Source: Labrys sp. KNU-23
Lineage (GTDB): Bacteria > Pseudomonadota > Alphaproteobacteria > Rhizobiales > Labraceae
DNA: 64,000 nt
Direction of reading: 5' to 3'
NCBI RefSeq assembly: GCF_008330945.1
Contig: NZ_CP043488.1
Location: forward strand, 1,488,001 to 1,552,000
In this document: piece after piece, positions 16,586 to 28,722 of the stretch
Position numbering within the stretch: position 1 is the stretch's first letter
Layout: each line of letters opens with the position of its first letter
Translations under genes and position numbers: made by a program
The notes under the pieces: model-generated
What the model saw: only the letters and a program-made list of their open reading frames with translations
Database searches by the model: none
What the model was told of the DNA's origin: nothing

Positions 16586-17608
16586 ATGTATATCACGCCT
16601 GAAGGCAAGGAAATTTTCGTCGTTGACGGCCACACCCATTTCTGGGACGGCAGCCCGGAAAACCAGCGCAACATTCACGGCAAGCAGTTCGTGGAGTGCT
16701 TCTATGCCTATCACACGGCGCTCAGCCCCAAGGAGCAGCTCTGGCCGAAGGAGAAGTTCGAGAAATACAGCGCCGACGACCTCTATCGCGACCTGTTCGT
16801 CGACGGTCCTGACGATGTCGCCATCGTGCAGTCGACCTATCTGAAGGATTTCTACAAGCAGGGCTTCAACACGCTCGAGCGCAATGCCGAGATGGCCAAG
16901 CGCTATCCCGAGCGCTTCATCGTCAACGGCTCCTTCGATCCGCGCGATGGCGAGGCCGCGCTCGAATATATCCATTTCATGAAGGAGACCTACGACATCA
17001 AGGGCGTGAAGATGTACACGGCCGAGTGGCATGGGGATTCCCGGGGGTGGAAGCTGACCGACCCCAACGCCTATCGCTGCTTCGAGCTGTGCGAGAAACT
17101 CGGCATCCGCAACGTCCACGTCCACAAGGGCCCGACGATCATTCCGCTCAGCAAGGACGCCTTCAATGTCGGTGACGTCGACGACGCGGCCACCGACTTC
17201 CAGAACCTGAACTGGATCGTGGAGCATTGCGGCCTGCCCCGCCTGGACGATTTCTGCTGGATCGCCGTGCAGGAAACCAATGTCTATGGAGGCCTTGCCG
17301 TCGCCCTGCCCTTCATCCATTCGCGTCCGCGCTACTTCGCCGAAGTGATCGCCGAGCTCCTGTTCTGGCTCGGCCCGGACAAGATCCTGTTCGGCTCCGA
17401 CTATGCGATCTGGACACCGCGCTGGCTGGTCGAGAAATTCTGGGCCTTCGAACTGCCCGAGGACATCAAGCGCGAGCGCGGGGTCGACCTTACCCCCGAG
17501 ATCAAGGAGAAAATCCTGGGCCTCAACGCGGCGCGTCTCTACGACATCGACATCGCGGCCAAGAAGGCGGCTCTCGCCAAGGCGCCCCTGTCGATCGCGG
17601 CGGAGTGA
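16586..17608 (+). CDS. Amidohydrolase-family protein of the monooxygenase cluster
   Basis: 340 aa from ATG 16586, five bases after GGAGG; the in-frame ATG at 16574 lies in front of the Shine-Dalgarno. It is an amidohydrolase_2 (ACMSD-like) TIM barrel: the metal motif HTHFWDG near the N-terminus, then HVHKG, EHCG and GSDYAIWTP later. Homologues accompany mim/prm operons in actinobacteria and were implicated in production of active enzyme, so a role in maturation or in product metabolism is plausible. The exact reaction is not known. Confidence 0.85.
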   Translation: MYITPEGKEIFVVDGHTHFWDGSPENQRNIHGKQFVECFYAYHTALSPKEQLWPKEKFEKYSADDLYRDLFVDGPDDVAIVQSTYLKDFYKQGFNTLERNAEMAKRYPERFIVNGSFDPRDGEAALEYIHFMKETYDIKGVKMYTAEWHGDSRGWKLTDPNAYRCFELCEKLGIRNVHVHKGPTIIPLSKDAFNVGDVDDAATDFQNLNWIVEHCGLPRLDDFCWIAVQETNVYGGLAVALPFIHSRPRYFAEVIAELLFWLGPDKILFGSDYAIWTPRWLVEKFWAFELPEDIKRERGVDLTPEIKEKILGLNAARLYDIDIAAKKAALAKAPLSIAAE

Positions 17609-17613
17609 GGCGC

Positions 17614-18423
17614 ATGATGAGCGCTCCGCTCCGCGGCCGCCGCCAGGCCGAACTCTGGCGGCGGCTGTCCGAGGTCAACGACCCCGAACTCGATGAGCCC
17701 GTCACCAATATGGGCTTCGTCGAGCGCGCCGAGATCCTGAACAATGCCTGCGTGGAGGTCGAATTCAGGCTGCCCACCTATTGGTGCTCGCCCAACTTCG
17801 CCTTCCTGATGCTCGACGGCGTGCGCGAGGCAATCGAGGCGTTGTCCTGGAAGCCGGCCTATCGGATCCGGCTGCAGGATCACATGTTCGCCGACGAGGT
17901 CAATCGCGGCATCGCGGCGGGCAAGAGCTTCGGGCAGGTCTTCGGCGAGATGACCGGGGATCTCGATCTCGCGGCCTTGCGTGAGACGTTCCGTGCCAAG
18001 GCCTATAAGCGGCGGCAGGAGGCCGTGCTGCTGGGATTGCGCCAGGCCGGCCTCGGCGACGACGCCATCCTTGCCATGGACCTGCCGGCCTTCGATGCCA
18101 CGCAGCTCGCGGGAGAGGAAGCGGTGGCCCAGAAGCCGCGTTATCGCCAGGCCTTGCTCGAGCGCCATCCCCATATCGATCGGGGAGACGGCGTCTTCCT
18201 GACCTGGGAGGGCACCCCCCTCACCGCCGCCACGCTGGCCTCCTATCTGGGGGACTTGCGCAGCCTGCGGATCAACATGGAGTTCAACGGCGCCCTTTGC
18301 CGTGGCCTCAAGCAGACCCGGTACAAGCAGGCCGACTTCGCGGACGGCGAACCGACACTGGTCGACTTCATCCTCGACCGTGTGCCGCCTGCCGCCGGGA
18401 ACGCGCCCGCCGTCAACAGCTGA
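17614..18423 (+). CDS. MIP18/DUF59-domain protein of the monooxygenase cluster
   Basis: 269 aa from ATG 17614, five bases after the amidohydrolase stop. The N-terminal ~100 residues match the MIP18/DUF59 (SufT/PaaD-like) family: LWRRLSEVNDPELDEPVTNM, then a conserved-type Cys in TYWCSPNFAF. Such domains take part in Fe-S or metal-centre maturation, so a role in assembling the diiron or [2Fe-2S] centres is a reasonable inference. The C-terminal ~160 residues are not recognised. Confidence 0.8.
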   Translation: MMSAPLRGRRQAELWRRLSEVNDPELDEPVTNMGFVERAEILNNACVEVEFRLPTYWCSPNFAFLMLDGVREAIEALSWKPAYRIRLQDHMFADEVNRGIAAGKSFGQVFGEMTGDLDLAALRETFRAKAYKRRQEAVLLGLRQAGLGDDAILAMDLPAFDATQLAGEEAVAQKPRYRQALLERHPHIDRGDGVFLTWEGTPLTAATLASYLGDLRSLRINMEFNGALCRGLKQTRYKQADFADGEPTLVDFILDRVPPAAGNAPAVNS

Positions 18424-18482
18424 ACAGAGGCCTCGTCGCCCGAGGCCGACAACAACCGCCCGCGAGGGCGGAAGGAGGAGCC

Positions 18483-20114
18483 ATGCCCAAATTGATGCTT
18501 CACAATTCGCACGCCCGCCGGGCCCTCGCCCGCGGCGTTCATCAGCTCGCAGCCGCCGTGGAGCCGACGCTCGGTCCCAAGGGCATGAATGCCATGATCG
18601 ACCGGCCGATCGGCACGCCGATGGTGACGCGCGACGGCGTTTCCATCGCCTCGGAGATCGAATTGCACGATCGCTTCGAGAATATGGGCGCGCAGGTGGT
18701 GCGCGAGGTCTCGATGCAGACCAACGAGATCGCCGGCGACGGCACCACCACGGCCATCGTCCTCGCCAACGCCCTGGTCCAGAAGGGCGTCGAGGCCAAC
18801 GAGCAGGGCGCCAAGGCTGTCGACCTCGTGAAGGGCATAGACCTTGCCGTCGACGCCGTGGTGTCGTCGCTGAAATCCAGCGCGCGCCCGGCTCGCGAGA
18901 ATGGCGCCCTGGCCGCCGTCGCTAATATTGCGGCCACCGATGCCCGGCTCGGCAACCTGGTGGCCGAGGCCTTCGAGAAGGTCGGTGCCGACGGTATCAT
19001 CACCACCGATTTCAGCATCACCACCGAGACCACGCTCGAAGTCGTCGAGGGCATGTCCTTCGACCGCGGCTATATCTCCCACCACATGGTCACCGATGTG
19101 GAGAAGATGCAGGCGGTGCTGGAACGCCCGCTGATCTTGCTGACCGATCTCAAGATCAAGGACCCCGCTTCGCTCGATGCTGTCAGGGCGATTGCCGACA
19201 AGGCCGGCAGGCCGCTGCTGATCGTGGCCGAGGAAGTCTCGCCCGAGGTGGTCGTGACGCTGCTCGGGCGCAGCGGCGCCGGCAAATATCTGATCGTGCA
19301 TCCGCCCGAATACGGCCATTGGCGCAAGGCCCTGCTGGAGGATCTCGCCATCATCACCGGCGGGCGCGTTATCGCCCGCGATCTCGGCGGCAGGCTCGAA
19401 CAGATCGAGGCCGCCGATCTCGGCAGCGCGGAGCGGGTGCGCACGAGCGCCACCCATACGGCGATCATCCATGGCGGCGGCGACAAGGCGTCGATTGCCG
19501 CGCGCCGCACCCAGGTCCAGCATCAGTTCGAGAACGCGCCGCCCAATATCGAGCAGGACAAATTGCGCGAGCGCCTCGCCAAGCTCTCCGGCGGTACGGC
19601 CGTGCTGTATGCCGGCGGCGTCACGCCGGTCGAGCAGAAGCGTACCATCCAATTGATCGAGGATTCCCTTTCTGCCGTACGGGCCGCGCTCGATGAGGGT
19701 GTGGTCGCCGGCGGGGGCTCGGCCCTGGCCCAGATCGGGCCGGTGCTCGACCCCCTGCTTGCCAGGCTCGACGGGGATGTCGCGGCAGGCGTCCGCCTGG
19801 TGAAATCGGTGCTGACGCGCCCGCTCTGGCGCATCGTCGCCAATGCCGGCGGGGATCCCGAGGCGGTGGTGGCGAAGGTGTCGAGCGTCAATGGCGGTTT
19901 CGGCTACAACGCCGCGCTCGGCGAATACCAGAACATGTATGAGGCCGGCATCATCGATCCCGTTCGCGTCACCTGCGCCGCCCTGACCAATGCCGCCTCG
20001 GTCGCCAAGCTGATCCTCACGACGGAGACCCTGGTCGGCGATCTCGCCGAGGACGAGGACCCGACTGCCGGCCCGGCCCTTGGGGGCGGAGCCGAAAAAC
20101 TCGGGCGCGCCTGA
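18483..20114 (+). CDS. mimG: GroEL-type chaperonin dedicated to the monooxygenase (MimG-like)
   Basis: 543 aa from ATG 18483 with GGAGGAG upstream; the longer open frame from 18297 overlaps the previous gene. Clear Hsp60 features: TLGPKGMNAMI, GDGTTTAIVLAN and the C-terminal GGFGYNAALGEY. It is divergent from housekeeping GroEL and ends GGGAEKLGRA without the GGM repeat tail. No groES is next to it. In Mycobacterium and Gordonia a chaperonin-like gene next to mim/prm is needed for soluble, active hydroxylase, and this is the same arrangement. Last gene of the operon. Confidence 0.9.
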   Translation: MPKLMLHNSHARRALARGVHQLAAAVEPTLGPKGMNAMIDRPIGTPMVTRDGVSIASEIELHDRFENMGAQVVREVSMQTNEIAGDGTTTAIVLANALVQKGVEANEQGAKAVDLVKGIDLAVDAVVSSLKSSARPARENGALAAVANIAATDARLGNLVAEAFEKVGADGIITTDFSITTETTLEVVEGMSFDRGYISHHMVTDVEKMQAVLERPLILLTDLKIKDPASLDAVRAIADKAGRPLLIVAEEVSPEVVVTLLGRSGAGKYLIVHPPEYGHWRKALLEDLAIITGGRVIARDLGGRLEQIEAADLGSAERVRTSATHTAIIHGGGDKASIAARRTQVQHQFENAPPNIEQDKLRERLAKLSGGTAVLYAGGVTPVEQKRTIQLIEDSLSAVRAALDEGVVAGGGSALAQIGPVLDPLLARLDGDVAAGVRLVKSVLTRPLWRIVANAGGDPEAVVAKVSSVNGGFGYNAALGEYQNMYEAGIIDPVRVTCAALTNAASVAKLILTTETLVGDLAEDEDPTAGPALGGGAEKLGRA

Positions 20115-22460
<2,346 letters not shown>

Positions 22461-22535
22461 CCTCGATCAGGGGTGGCGTGCACAGGCATCGTGCCGCGTC
22501 ATCCCTGCCCGCGAGCGAAACAACTTCAGCAGAAT

Positions 22536-24590
22536 TCATACGAAACCGCGGCGGATGCCGTATTGATCGAGCTTGCGGTAAAGCGTGGGACGGGAAACAC
22601 CGAGCCGGCGGGCTGCCCGGCTCAGATTGCCGTCCTCGGCGGCCAGCACCTCGCGGATCGCCTGTCGTTCGGCTTCTTCCAGCGTTCCCGAAACCGCCGG
22701 TAACGATGAGGCCTGGGCGTGGCCGTCTCTGCATGTGGAGCGGATGATCTCCGCCGGCAAGTCGGCAAGGCCGACGCTGCCGCCATGGCTGAGCACATGC
22801 AGCTTCTCGACCAGATTGCGCAGTTCACGCACATTGCCCGGCCAGCGATATACCATGAGGTGATCCAGCACCTGCGGCGTGAACACCAACGGCTCCCTCT
22901 GCATGCGAGCAGCGATCTTCTGGTTGAAGTGGTCGAGCAGCAACAAGACGTCCTCGCCGCGTTCGCGCAGCGGCGGCACGCGGATCGATACCGTACTGAT
23001 GCGATAGAAGAGATCCCTGCGAAAACGCCCCGCCTCCACCTCCTGCTTGAGCTCGCGATTGGTCGAGGCCACCAGCCGCACGTCGATCGGCCGGCGCCGG
23101 CTGTCCCCGATGCGCGTCACCACGCGATCTTCGAGCACACGCAGCAGGAAGGGCTGGATATCCAGCGGCATTTCTCCGATTTCGTCGAGGCTGAGCACGC
23201 CGCCATTCGCAAGCTCGAACACACCAGGCTTGCCTTCGCGGCTGGCGCCGGTGAAGGCACCGGGCGCATGCCCGAACAATTCGCTGCCAAACAGTTCGCG
23301 CGTGATTGCCCCGCAATTGACCGCAATGAACGGAGCGTTCGATCCCGATGGGCTGCCTTGCTGAACGAGCCTGGCAAACAGCTCCTTGCCGACGCCGGTC
23401 TCCCCTTCGATCAGCAGAGAGGTGACGTCACTGGACTGGGACACCCGGCAGGCGATGTCGACGGCTGCGCGCAGGGCGGAGCTGTCGCCGATGATGGCAG
23501 CTTTCGCCTCGTTCAAACGCGTGGATGCCGGATTGACGGCCGGCACCAGGCTCGGTGCCGAAACGGGTGGAAACACCAGCGCCGCACCGCGCAGATCGCC
23601 ATCCAGCTCCAGCCGATTGACATGGCAGGTCTGGAATTCCTGCGGCAACTGGCTGACCAACCCCTGCAGGCTGTCGGCGCCCGTCAGTTCCACCAGCCTC
23701 CGGGCCGGGGCACCCGAGAAGGAGGCGAGGAAGCCGCCCTCGATCGGCCTGGGCAGATTGGCCTTGTAGATCACCCGGCCATGGCGGTCGACGATCATCA
23801 AGCCGTCGGAACGACGATAGCGCGGCGCCGAGGTGATGAAGGCTTCGAGCAGGCGCGTGCGCTCCTCGCTCTGCTGATCGGCCAGGGCCTTTTCGATTTC
23901 GCGCGCGGCCGCAGCGACCAGGGCGGTGTTGTGGGGCCTGAAGATATCGGGGTGCCCGGACAGATCGACCACGCCGATGATGCGGCCATCGAAAGGATCG
24001 CGCACCGGCGCACCGGCGCAGGTCCACGCCTTGATGCCCGCACAGAAATGCTCGGCCGCATGCACGAAGACGGGCTCACCGGCCCACAGCGCCGTACCGA
24101 TGCCGTTGGTACCCACGACATCCTCGGTCCATTTGCCACCGACCGCCAGATGGATATCCATGCCGTCGTGCAAGGTGCGTTCGTCGCCGACCGCATCGAT
24201 GAGGGTGCCCTCGCCATCGGCAAGAACCAGCATGGCGCCGGTACCTTCGAGCAAGCGGCCGATCGTGAAGAAGGATCGGCGCGCCGCCTCCAGGAGTTCC
24301 CGGTTGAGATAGGCCAGATGCTCGACTTCATCGCGCCCCCCTCTCAGAGGGGCCTCATTCTGCTGGGCGTCGATGCCGCTGGTGGCGCAGCGGTGCCAGG
24401 AGTCGTGGATGAGAGAACGGACCGGCGACCGCGCACGATCCTGGTCCGAGGCACCCGAGAGCAGGTTCTCCCAGGCGCGCATGGTCCGTCGTTCGTCATA
24501 GTCGAGGTTCGCCACCGACAGGTTTTGTGCCTGCCGACCGGGTTGGGCAACGCTGGTGCGGATGTCGTCCAGATCGATATCGCGTGTCAT
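22536..24590 (-). CDS. Sigma54-dependent Fis-family activator (AcoR/MimR-like)
   Basis: 684 aa. Domain order: N-terminal helical region, GAF-type sensor (about residues 100-235, with [20 protein letters not shown]), AAA+ domain with Walker A GETGVGKE, a normal GAFTGA loop and Walker [14 protein letters not shown], then a Fis helix-turn-helix ([19 protein letters not shown]). The sensor and DNA-binding helix resemble AcoR and MimR, so this is the stronger candidate for the activator of the monooxygenase operon, though it lies 12 kb from that promoter. It converges with katG across 75 bases that hold no clear signal. Confidence 0.9.
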   Translation of the reverse strand: MTRDIDLDDIRTSVAQPGRQAQNLSVANLDYDERRTMRAWENLLSGASDQDRARSPVRSLIHDSWHRCATSGIDAQQNEAPLRGGRDEVEHLAYLNRELLEAARRSFFTIGRLLEGTGAMLVLADGEGTLIDAVGDERTLHDGMDIHLAVGGKWTEDVVGTNGIGTALWAGEPVFVHAAEHFCAGIKAWTCAGAPVRDPFDGRIIGVVDLSGHPDIFRPHNTALVAAAAREIEKALADQQSEERTRLLEAFITSAPRYRRSDGLMIVDRHGRVIYKANLPRPIEGGFLASFSGAPARRLVELTGADSLQGLVSQLPQEFQTCHVNRLELDGDLRGAALVFPPVSAPSLVPAVNPASTRLNEAKAAIIGDSSALRAAVDIACRVSQSSDVTSLLIEGETGVGKELFARLVQQGSPSGSNAPFIAVNCGAITRELFGSELFGHAPGAFTGASREGKPGVFELANGGVLSLDEIGEMPLDIQPFLLRVLEDRVVTRIGDSRRRPIDVRLVASTNRELKQEVEAGRFRRDLFYRISTVSIRVPPLRERGEDVLLLLDHFNQKIAARMQREPLVFTPQVLDHLMVYRWPGNVRELRNLVEKLHVLSHGGSVGLADLPAEIIRSTCRDGHAQASSLPAVSGTLEEAERQAIREVLAAEDGNLSRAARRLGVSRPTLYRKLDQYGIRRGFV

Positions 24591-24761
24591 GCGTGCTTCA
24601 CATTGCTTTCTCGAGTAGCACCTCTAGTTCATGTGAGTTCCAATCGGACGGCGCCTTCCTGCGAAGTTCGAAGGACGCCGCCAAGCCGTGGCCAAACGAA
24701 CATCAGACCTACGCTGTTTTCGCCATATCGGGCAGACAAGGCGAGAGCGAGGCTCCGGAGC

Positions 24762-25235
24762 TCATTCGAGCTCAAGCCGATGGCTGATTTCGGCAACAAG
24801 CCAGTCTTCGGAGCAGTCGCCGGACAACACCCGGTTGTCGAGATCGGCGATGAGGACGGCGATCTGCTCCTCGAGAGGCGCAAAAAAACCGTTCTCGCTG
24901 GTCGCCAGCACGAAGGTCTCGTTTCCGCCGCGTGTCGTGATCTGGCCGAGATGATGGAGCTGGCGGCTGGTGTTTTCGTCCACGATGATGACACGGCCAT
25001 TGAGACTGACGCGTACCCGTGCGAGAGGCTCCTGGGCAGCAGCAGCCGCGCTCATGTCGTGGAAGATGAGCCCTCTCGGCTCAGGTTTCGGCTTGGCTGC
25101 CTTGCCTGCGGAGTAGGCGCCTCCGCTGAACTGGTCGGCTAGACGCGTGATGGTCGCCCGATTTTCCGAAAGAAGCCTGCGAAACGCGGCATCCTCCCGG
25201 CGCGGACCATCCCGCTTGGAAATGATCTCGACCAC
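24762..25235 (-). CDS. Hypothetical protein, 157 aa
   Basis: The product starts MVEIISKRDGPRREDAAFRR. The N-terminal half is charged and helical. The C-terminal half looks like a small mixed alpha/beta domain (ARVRVSLNGRVIIVDENTSR, then VLIADLDNRVLSGDCSEDWL). No family is recognised. It lies 171 bases upstream of the sigma54 activator on the same strand; that gap shows no clear terminator. Confidence 0.6.
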   Translation of the reverse strand: MVEIISKRDGPRREDAAFRRLLSENRATITRLADQFSGGAYSAGKAAKPKPEPRGLIFHDMSAAAAAQEPLARVRVSLNGRVIIVDENTSRQLHHLGQITTRGGNETFVLATSENGFFAPLEEQIAVLIADLDNRVLSGDCSEDWLVAEISHRLELE

Positions 25236-25274
25236 GAACTCCTCCCAGATTTCATTGGCCAGAACGGCGGCATT

Positions 25275-25481
25275 TCATGCTCTGAAGCGAGCATATTCTT
25301 TTTCCGTCCGCCTCACCAGCGTCACCTTATAGGCCGGGTTTTCCCGGTGTGGGTAGTAGGTGAGTACGACAGAGATCAACAGATCATCCCCTGTTCTCAT
25401 GGCGCGTGGAGTGCCACCGGTTTCACCGGACGGTCGGCCCAGGTCGAGATCAAGGGCTCCCTGCACTGAAACAAAGCGCAT
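25275..25481 (-). CDS. Small hypothetical protein, 68 aa
   Basis: Begins MRFVSVQGALDLDLGRPSGE and ends with a basic stretch containing YPHRENPAYKVTLVRRTEKE. No family is recognised. It is 39 bases upstream of the 157-aa gene on the same strand and could form an operon with it. There is no strong Shine-Dalgarno, so the call is tentative. Confidence 0.42.
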   Translation of the reverse strand: MRFVSVQGALDLDLGRPSGETGGTPRAMRTGDDLLISVVLTYYPHRENPAYKVTLVRRTEKEYARFRA

Positions 25482-25899
25482 CAGCCGCTCTGGTCTTGTC
25501 CCTCTCGCGCGTCTTGCGTCGTCGACAAATCAGTTGCTTGTCCGGCCAGTGCGCAGGATCGGATGGAAGCCGCCTTCTTGCCTTATGAAGATCAATGGAT
25601 GCGCCCCGATCGCTGATTGAATAGGGAGGTCAGCGTTTGCCATCAGGGTTGCCGCGCTCGATATCAAAATGCCGCCGCCTGATCAGGGTCGCTCGGCCGC
25701 ACGGCTCGGCAGAGACTACATTGTGAACGTTGGCCTTGGTTTCGAAGAGAGGCAAGGGCGGATCGAGGAAAGCAACGATAGTCGCCATCCCAGAAGCGAA
25801 CGTCCCGACCGCGATATTCGAGATCGACGCAGCGAAATCCTGCCGCCGTGCCCCTGCCCCTCCATCTGAATTCCACCGCCAGCTTTGCTGATGGTGCCG
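25482..25899. other. Intergenic stretch without a firm gene
   Basis: I see no convincing gene. On the minus strand 25788-25630 is a 52-codon frame (MATIVAFLDPPLPLFETKAN onwards) with fairly normal codon use that might be a gene fragment, and a plus-strand frame ends AAFLPYEDQWMRPDR near 25616. Neither has a ribosome binding site or a known family, so both may be decay products. Confidence 0.3.
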
Positions 25900-28185
25900 T
25901 CAGCAGGCCCGGGCCACCGCAATCTGCACGGAACCGGAATAGCCCTGGCCGATGGAACCCGTGTAGCAGACCGGCGAGGTCAGGGTGTAATTGCCGGCCT
26001 CGACCTGGCCATCGGCCCAGACGTCGCCGACGACGATCCCTCCGGGGTGCTGGTGCGTGGAAAACTGAGCGATCAGATCGCCCGCGGTCGGGCCGGCGGA
26101 CGGATCATAAAGCGTGAAGGTGATCGCCTGCCCCTTGATATTGCTCAGGCACTGTCCCAGCAGTAACACCGTGCTGTATGGCGCCAGCACGGTATTGGCC
26201 GGCGAGAGCAGCGAGCCTTCCGTGCAGTCCGCCGTGATCGTCAGCATGTTGGGCGTGAGGTTGGTGATCGCCACCGCCAGAATGTCGAAGGGCGGGGCGC
26301 CGGCCGGCTCATAAACAACCTTGGGCAGCCCCCAGCCATTATTGCCGGCGAAGAAGTCGTTTTGCGGCACGCCTGCGCCCCACACGAGATCCATGGCCTG
26401 GCTGGACGGATAGTTGCCATAGTCGTTCGCATCGGCGATCCAATAGCAAACGCTGCTTCCATCGGACTGGGGCGATGCATATTGGGCATAGCTCGGCGCG
26501 TCACCATACTGGCCGGCGAAGCCCGATCCGTTCGCATTGCTCGTCGAGAATTGATAGATGCGATATTTGGCCTGCAACAACATCTGCATCACCGAGGCGA
26601 CGTAGCTCGGCTTGGCCTGCTTGACGAGTTCCGCGGTCGTGAGAGGCGGCCAGGCCAGCCCGTTGGGGGCAAACGACATGCCCAGTTTGGCTGTCGCCTG
26701 GAGCTTGGTCCAATCGGTGAGGATCGTCGTTGCCATATCCCCGACCGTCGTCAGGAGGGTTTCGAGGGAATCGCTGAGCTGGCCCGCAAGCTGGGCGACG
26801 GTGACCTGAAACGGGCTCGCGGTAATGCTTTGCGTACTGACATTGCTCGCCGCTACGGCAACATTCACCGCGCTTTGGATGATATTGGCCGCCACCGCAG
26901 TTGCCGGGTCCGCCGAAAGCACGGTGTATACGATCGACGACAGGATGTTGATGATGACGCCCCACACCCCCGTGGTCTGCTCGTCCCCGGTTTCGAAGCC
27001 AGCCACGGCGGCGAGTTCGGACAGCAGGTCGCTCTGATCCGCAAAGAGGGCGTTGTGGAAGGTGCTGTAATTGTTGAACAGATTATGCACGACAATGACA
27101 GCGGTCATCTCGCGGTTGAGCTGCTCGACGACAGGTTTCCAGACATCGGGCTGGAAGGAGTCGAATTTCATCCCGAGTACGCTGGTTTGATAGCTGCCGA
27201 TCGCAGCATTCAAATTGGTGTACTCTTCGCGCAAGGTCGAAGGCGCCAGGTTCAGCCGCTGATTGATCTCGGCATAGACTTGTTGCTGCTCCGTCGTGAA
27301 AGCCGGAAAGGACGGGTTTGCCGGGGGCAGCGCCATGACCGCCTGCAGCGGATTGGCCGGCATCACGAACCATTGCTGCGCCTGCGCGCCAGCGAGGGAT
27401 TGCAGTTGCACGGAGGTGCCGTCGCTGCCGACGCCGAGGGCCAGGCCCGAATCCAGGGCCGTGATAGAGGCTGCCTCCAACGCGCTGCTGAAGACCCAGA
27501 TCTGGGCGCCCGCCGGGGGCATGGTCTGGATGGCGAGGACCAGGCTGGCCGTGCCGTCGCTCGCGGACTGCAGGGTCAGCACCTGCCCCCCAAGCAGGCC
27601 ACTGAGCAAGCGCCCGTCCGGGGTGAACTGCCACATCTGAGAAGGCGCTGCCGTCTGCGCCGGGGTGAGCGTCAGGCCGCCGCTGCCTGCGGTGAGGACC
27701 AGCGGCGCCTGCCCTTGCTCGGACAGGCTATACTGGATGTAGCTCCAGTTCGACTTGGGCCAGACCTGGCTGTCGTTGGTATACGTTGCCCATAGCGCCG
27801 CGAGCTGCGCGGAGTAGAGCACCAGGTTGCCGTCGTTCTGCACGGTCAGATTGGCCGCCGGCTGGCCGACCGTGCCGGAAGACCAGACGGGGGAACCGTT
27901 GCCGTCATAGACGACGAGATTGCCGTCCGTCTGGACGGAGAAGGTCTTGCCGCCATTGGCATCGGTCCCGGTCCACCACAGCGCGAAGCCGGTAAAGCTC
28001 CCGCCACTCTCGGGAGGTGTGCCGATCACCTGGTACAGCACGAGATTGCCGTCCGTCTGCATGGTGAGCAGATAGGTATTGGCCGTGCTGATGACCCATT
28101 GACCTGCGGTCAGGGTGGTCCCGACCGGAATATTGCCGCCGGAGACCTCGACCTGGTCGCCGACTGTCACAGGAACGTAGCCCAT
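25900..28185 (-). CDS. Large lectin-like protein: bulb-type lectin plus ricin-like repeats plus helical region
   Basis: 761 aa, Shine-Dalgarno AAGGAGC before ATG 28185, no signal peptide. Residues ~1-130 carry three QxDxNxVxY mannose-site motifs (QTDGNLVLY near 43, QTDGNLVVY near 85, QNDGNLVLY near 116), the mark of bulb-type (monocot mannose-binding) lectins. Residues ~145-280 have QxW motifs (QMW, QIW, QQW near 183, 228 and 270) as in ricin-type beta-trefoils. Residues ~290-570 are helical with hydrophobic stretches (GVWGVIINILSSIVYTVLSA), and ~570-761 look beta-rich. Carbohydrate binding is likely. The helical part could insert in membranes, which would fit a toxin or bacteriocin, but that is only inference. 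Confidence 0.7.
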   Translation of the reverse strand: MGYVPVTVGDQVEVSGGNIPVGTTLTAGQWVISTANTYLLTMQTDGNLVLYQVIGTPPESGGSFTGFALWWTGTDANGGKTFSVQTDGNLVVYDGNGSPVWSSGTVGQPAANLTVQNDGNLVLYSAQLAALWATYTNDSQVWPKSNWSYIQYSLSEQGQAPLVLTAGSGGLTLTPAQTAAPSQMWQFTPDGRLLSGLLGGQVLTLQSASDGTASLVLAIQTMPPAGAQIWVFSSALEAASITALDSGLALGVGSDGTSVQLQSLAGAQAQQWFVMPANPLQAVMALPPANPSFPAFTTEQQQVYAEINQRLNLAPSTLREEYTNLNAAIGSYQTSVLGMKFDSFQPDVWKPVVEQLNREMTAVIVVHNLFNNYSTFHNALFADQSDLLSELAAVAGFETGDEQTTGVWGVIINILSSIVYTVLSADPATAVAANIIQSAVNVAVAASNVSTQSITASPFQVTVAQLAGQLSDSLETLLTTVGDMATTILTDWTKLQATAKLGMSFAPNGLAWPPLTTAELVKQAKPSYVASVMQMLLQAKYRIYQFSTSNANGSGFAGQYGDAPSYAQYASPQSDGSSVCYWIADANDYGNYPSSQAMDLVWGAGVPQNDFFAGNNGWGLPKVVYEPAGAPPFDILAVAITNLTPNMLTITADCTEGSLLSPANTVLAPYSTVLLLGQCLSNIKGQAITFTLYDPSAGPTAGDLIAQFSTHQHPGGIVVGDVWADGQVEAGNYTLTSPVCYTGSIGQGYSGSVQIAVARAC

Positions 28186-28722
28186 TTCTTGCTCCTTATG
28201 GCCGGGAGGGAGGCTGAGTGGGCGAAAATTCGCCGCACCGCGCCGTCCAACGGAGTCACCTCAATGCCCCCGGCGGCTGTCGACTGATTATCGGAGGGTC
28301 AGGACCGGTCATGGCTGTGCCGGCCGCTGACAATTTCCACGCGCTGCGTCGCGGTGGATGAACAGCAACATTCCCAATAAATATTCATTTGACTATTACC
28401 CAAAGGGGTATTGTCGCATTGATGTGCAGGTCGATCGTAGAGAATTACTGCATAAAATAAGTTATTCAATCGGTGAAGCTATGCGAAAACTGAAATCGCT
28501 TCCCGAAATTTTCAACGGGTCTCCATGGCGAAGGACAGGGACGGCAAGCCGTTATGAAAACGGCAAACGGTGGCGCGAGCTTTCCTTCGTGGCCACGGAG
28601 AAGTTCTAATTTCTCAGCCCACAGCATGTTATTCGAAGGGCCCGGTGCCTGGACTCGCACTGCCAGGCGAGACCATGGGAGCCGGCCGACGGCGAGCACA
28701 CGAATTTCATCAGGAGCCTGAC
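28186..28722. other. 537-base intergenic region, locally AT-rich
   Basis: This is the divergent control region between the lectin-like gene and the next plus-strand gene. The part around 28360-28500 is AT-rich and probably holds promoters. An 83-codon plus-strand frame (28358-28609, MNSNIPNKYSFDYYPKGYCR onwards) exists, but it lacks a Shine-Dalgarno and a recognisable family; I do not call it a gene. Confidence 0.35.

Noticed and set aside
22719-25142. 807-codon plus-strand open frame
   Set aside because: Antisense to the second sigma54 activator, which has clear AAA+ and Fis motifs; the plus-strand product has none.
26362-27795. 477-codon plus-strand open frame
   Set aside because: Antisense to the lectin-like gene; Arg/Gly-rich shadow without motifs.
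28358-28609. 83-codon plus-strand frame in the AT-rich region
   Set aside because: No ribosome binding site, unusual codon use and no family; the region looks like promoter DNA.
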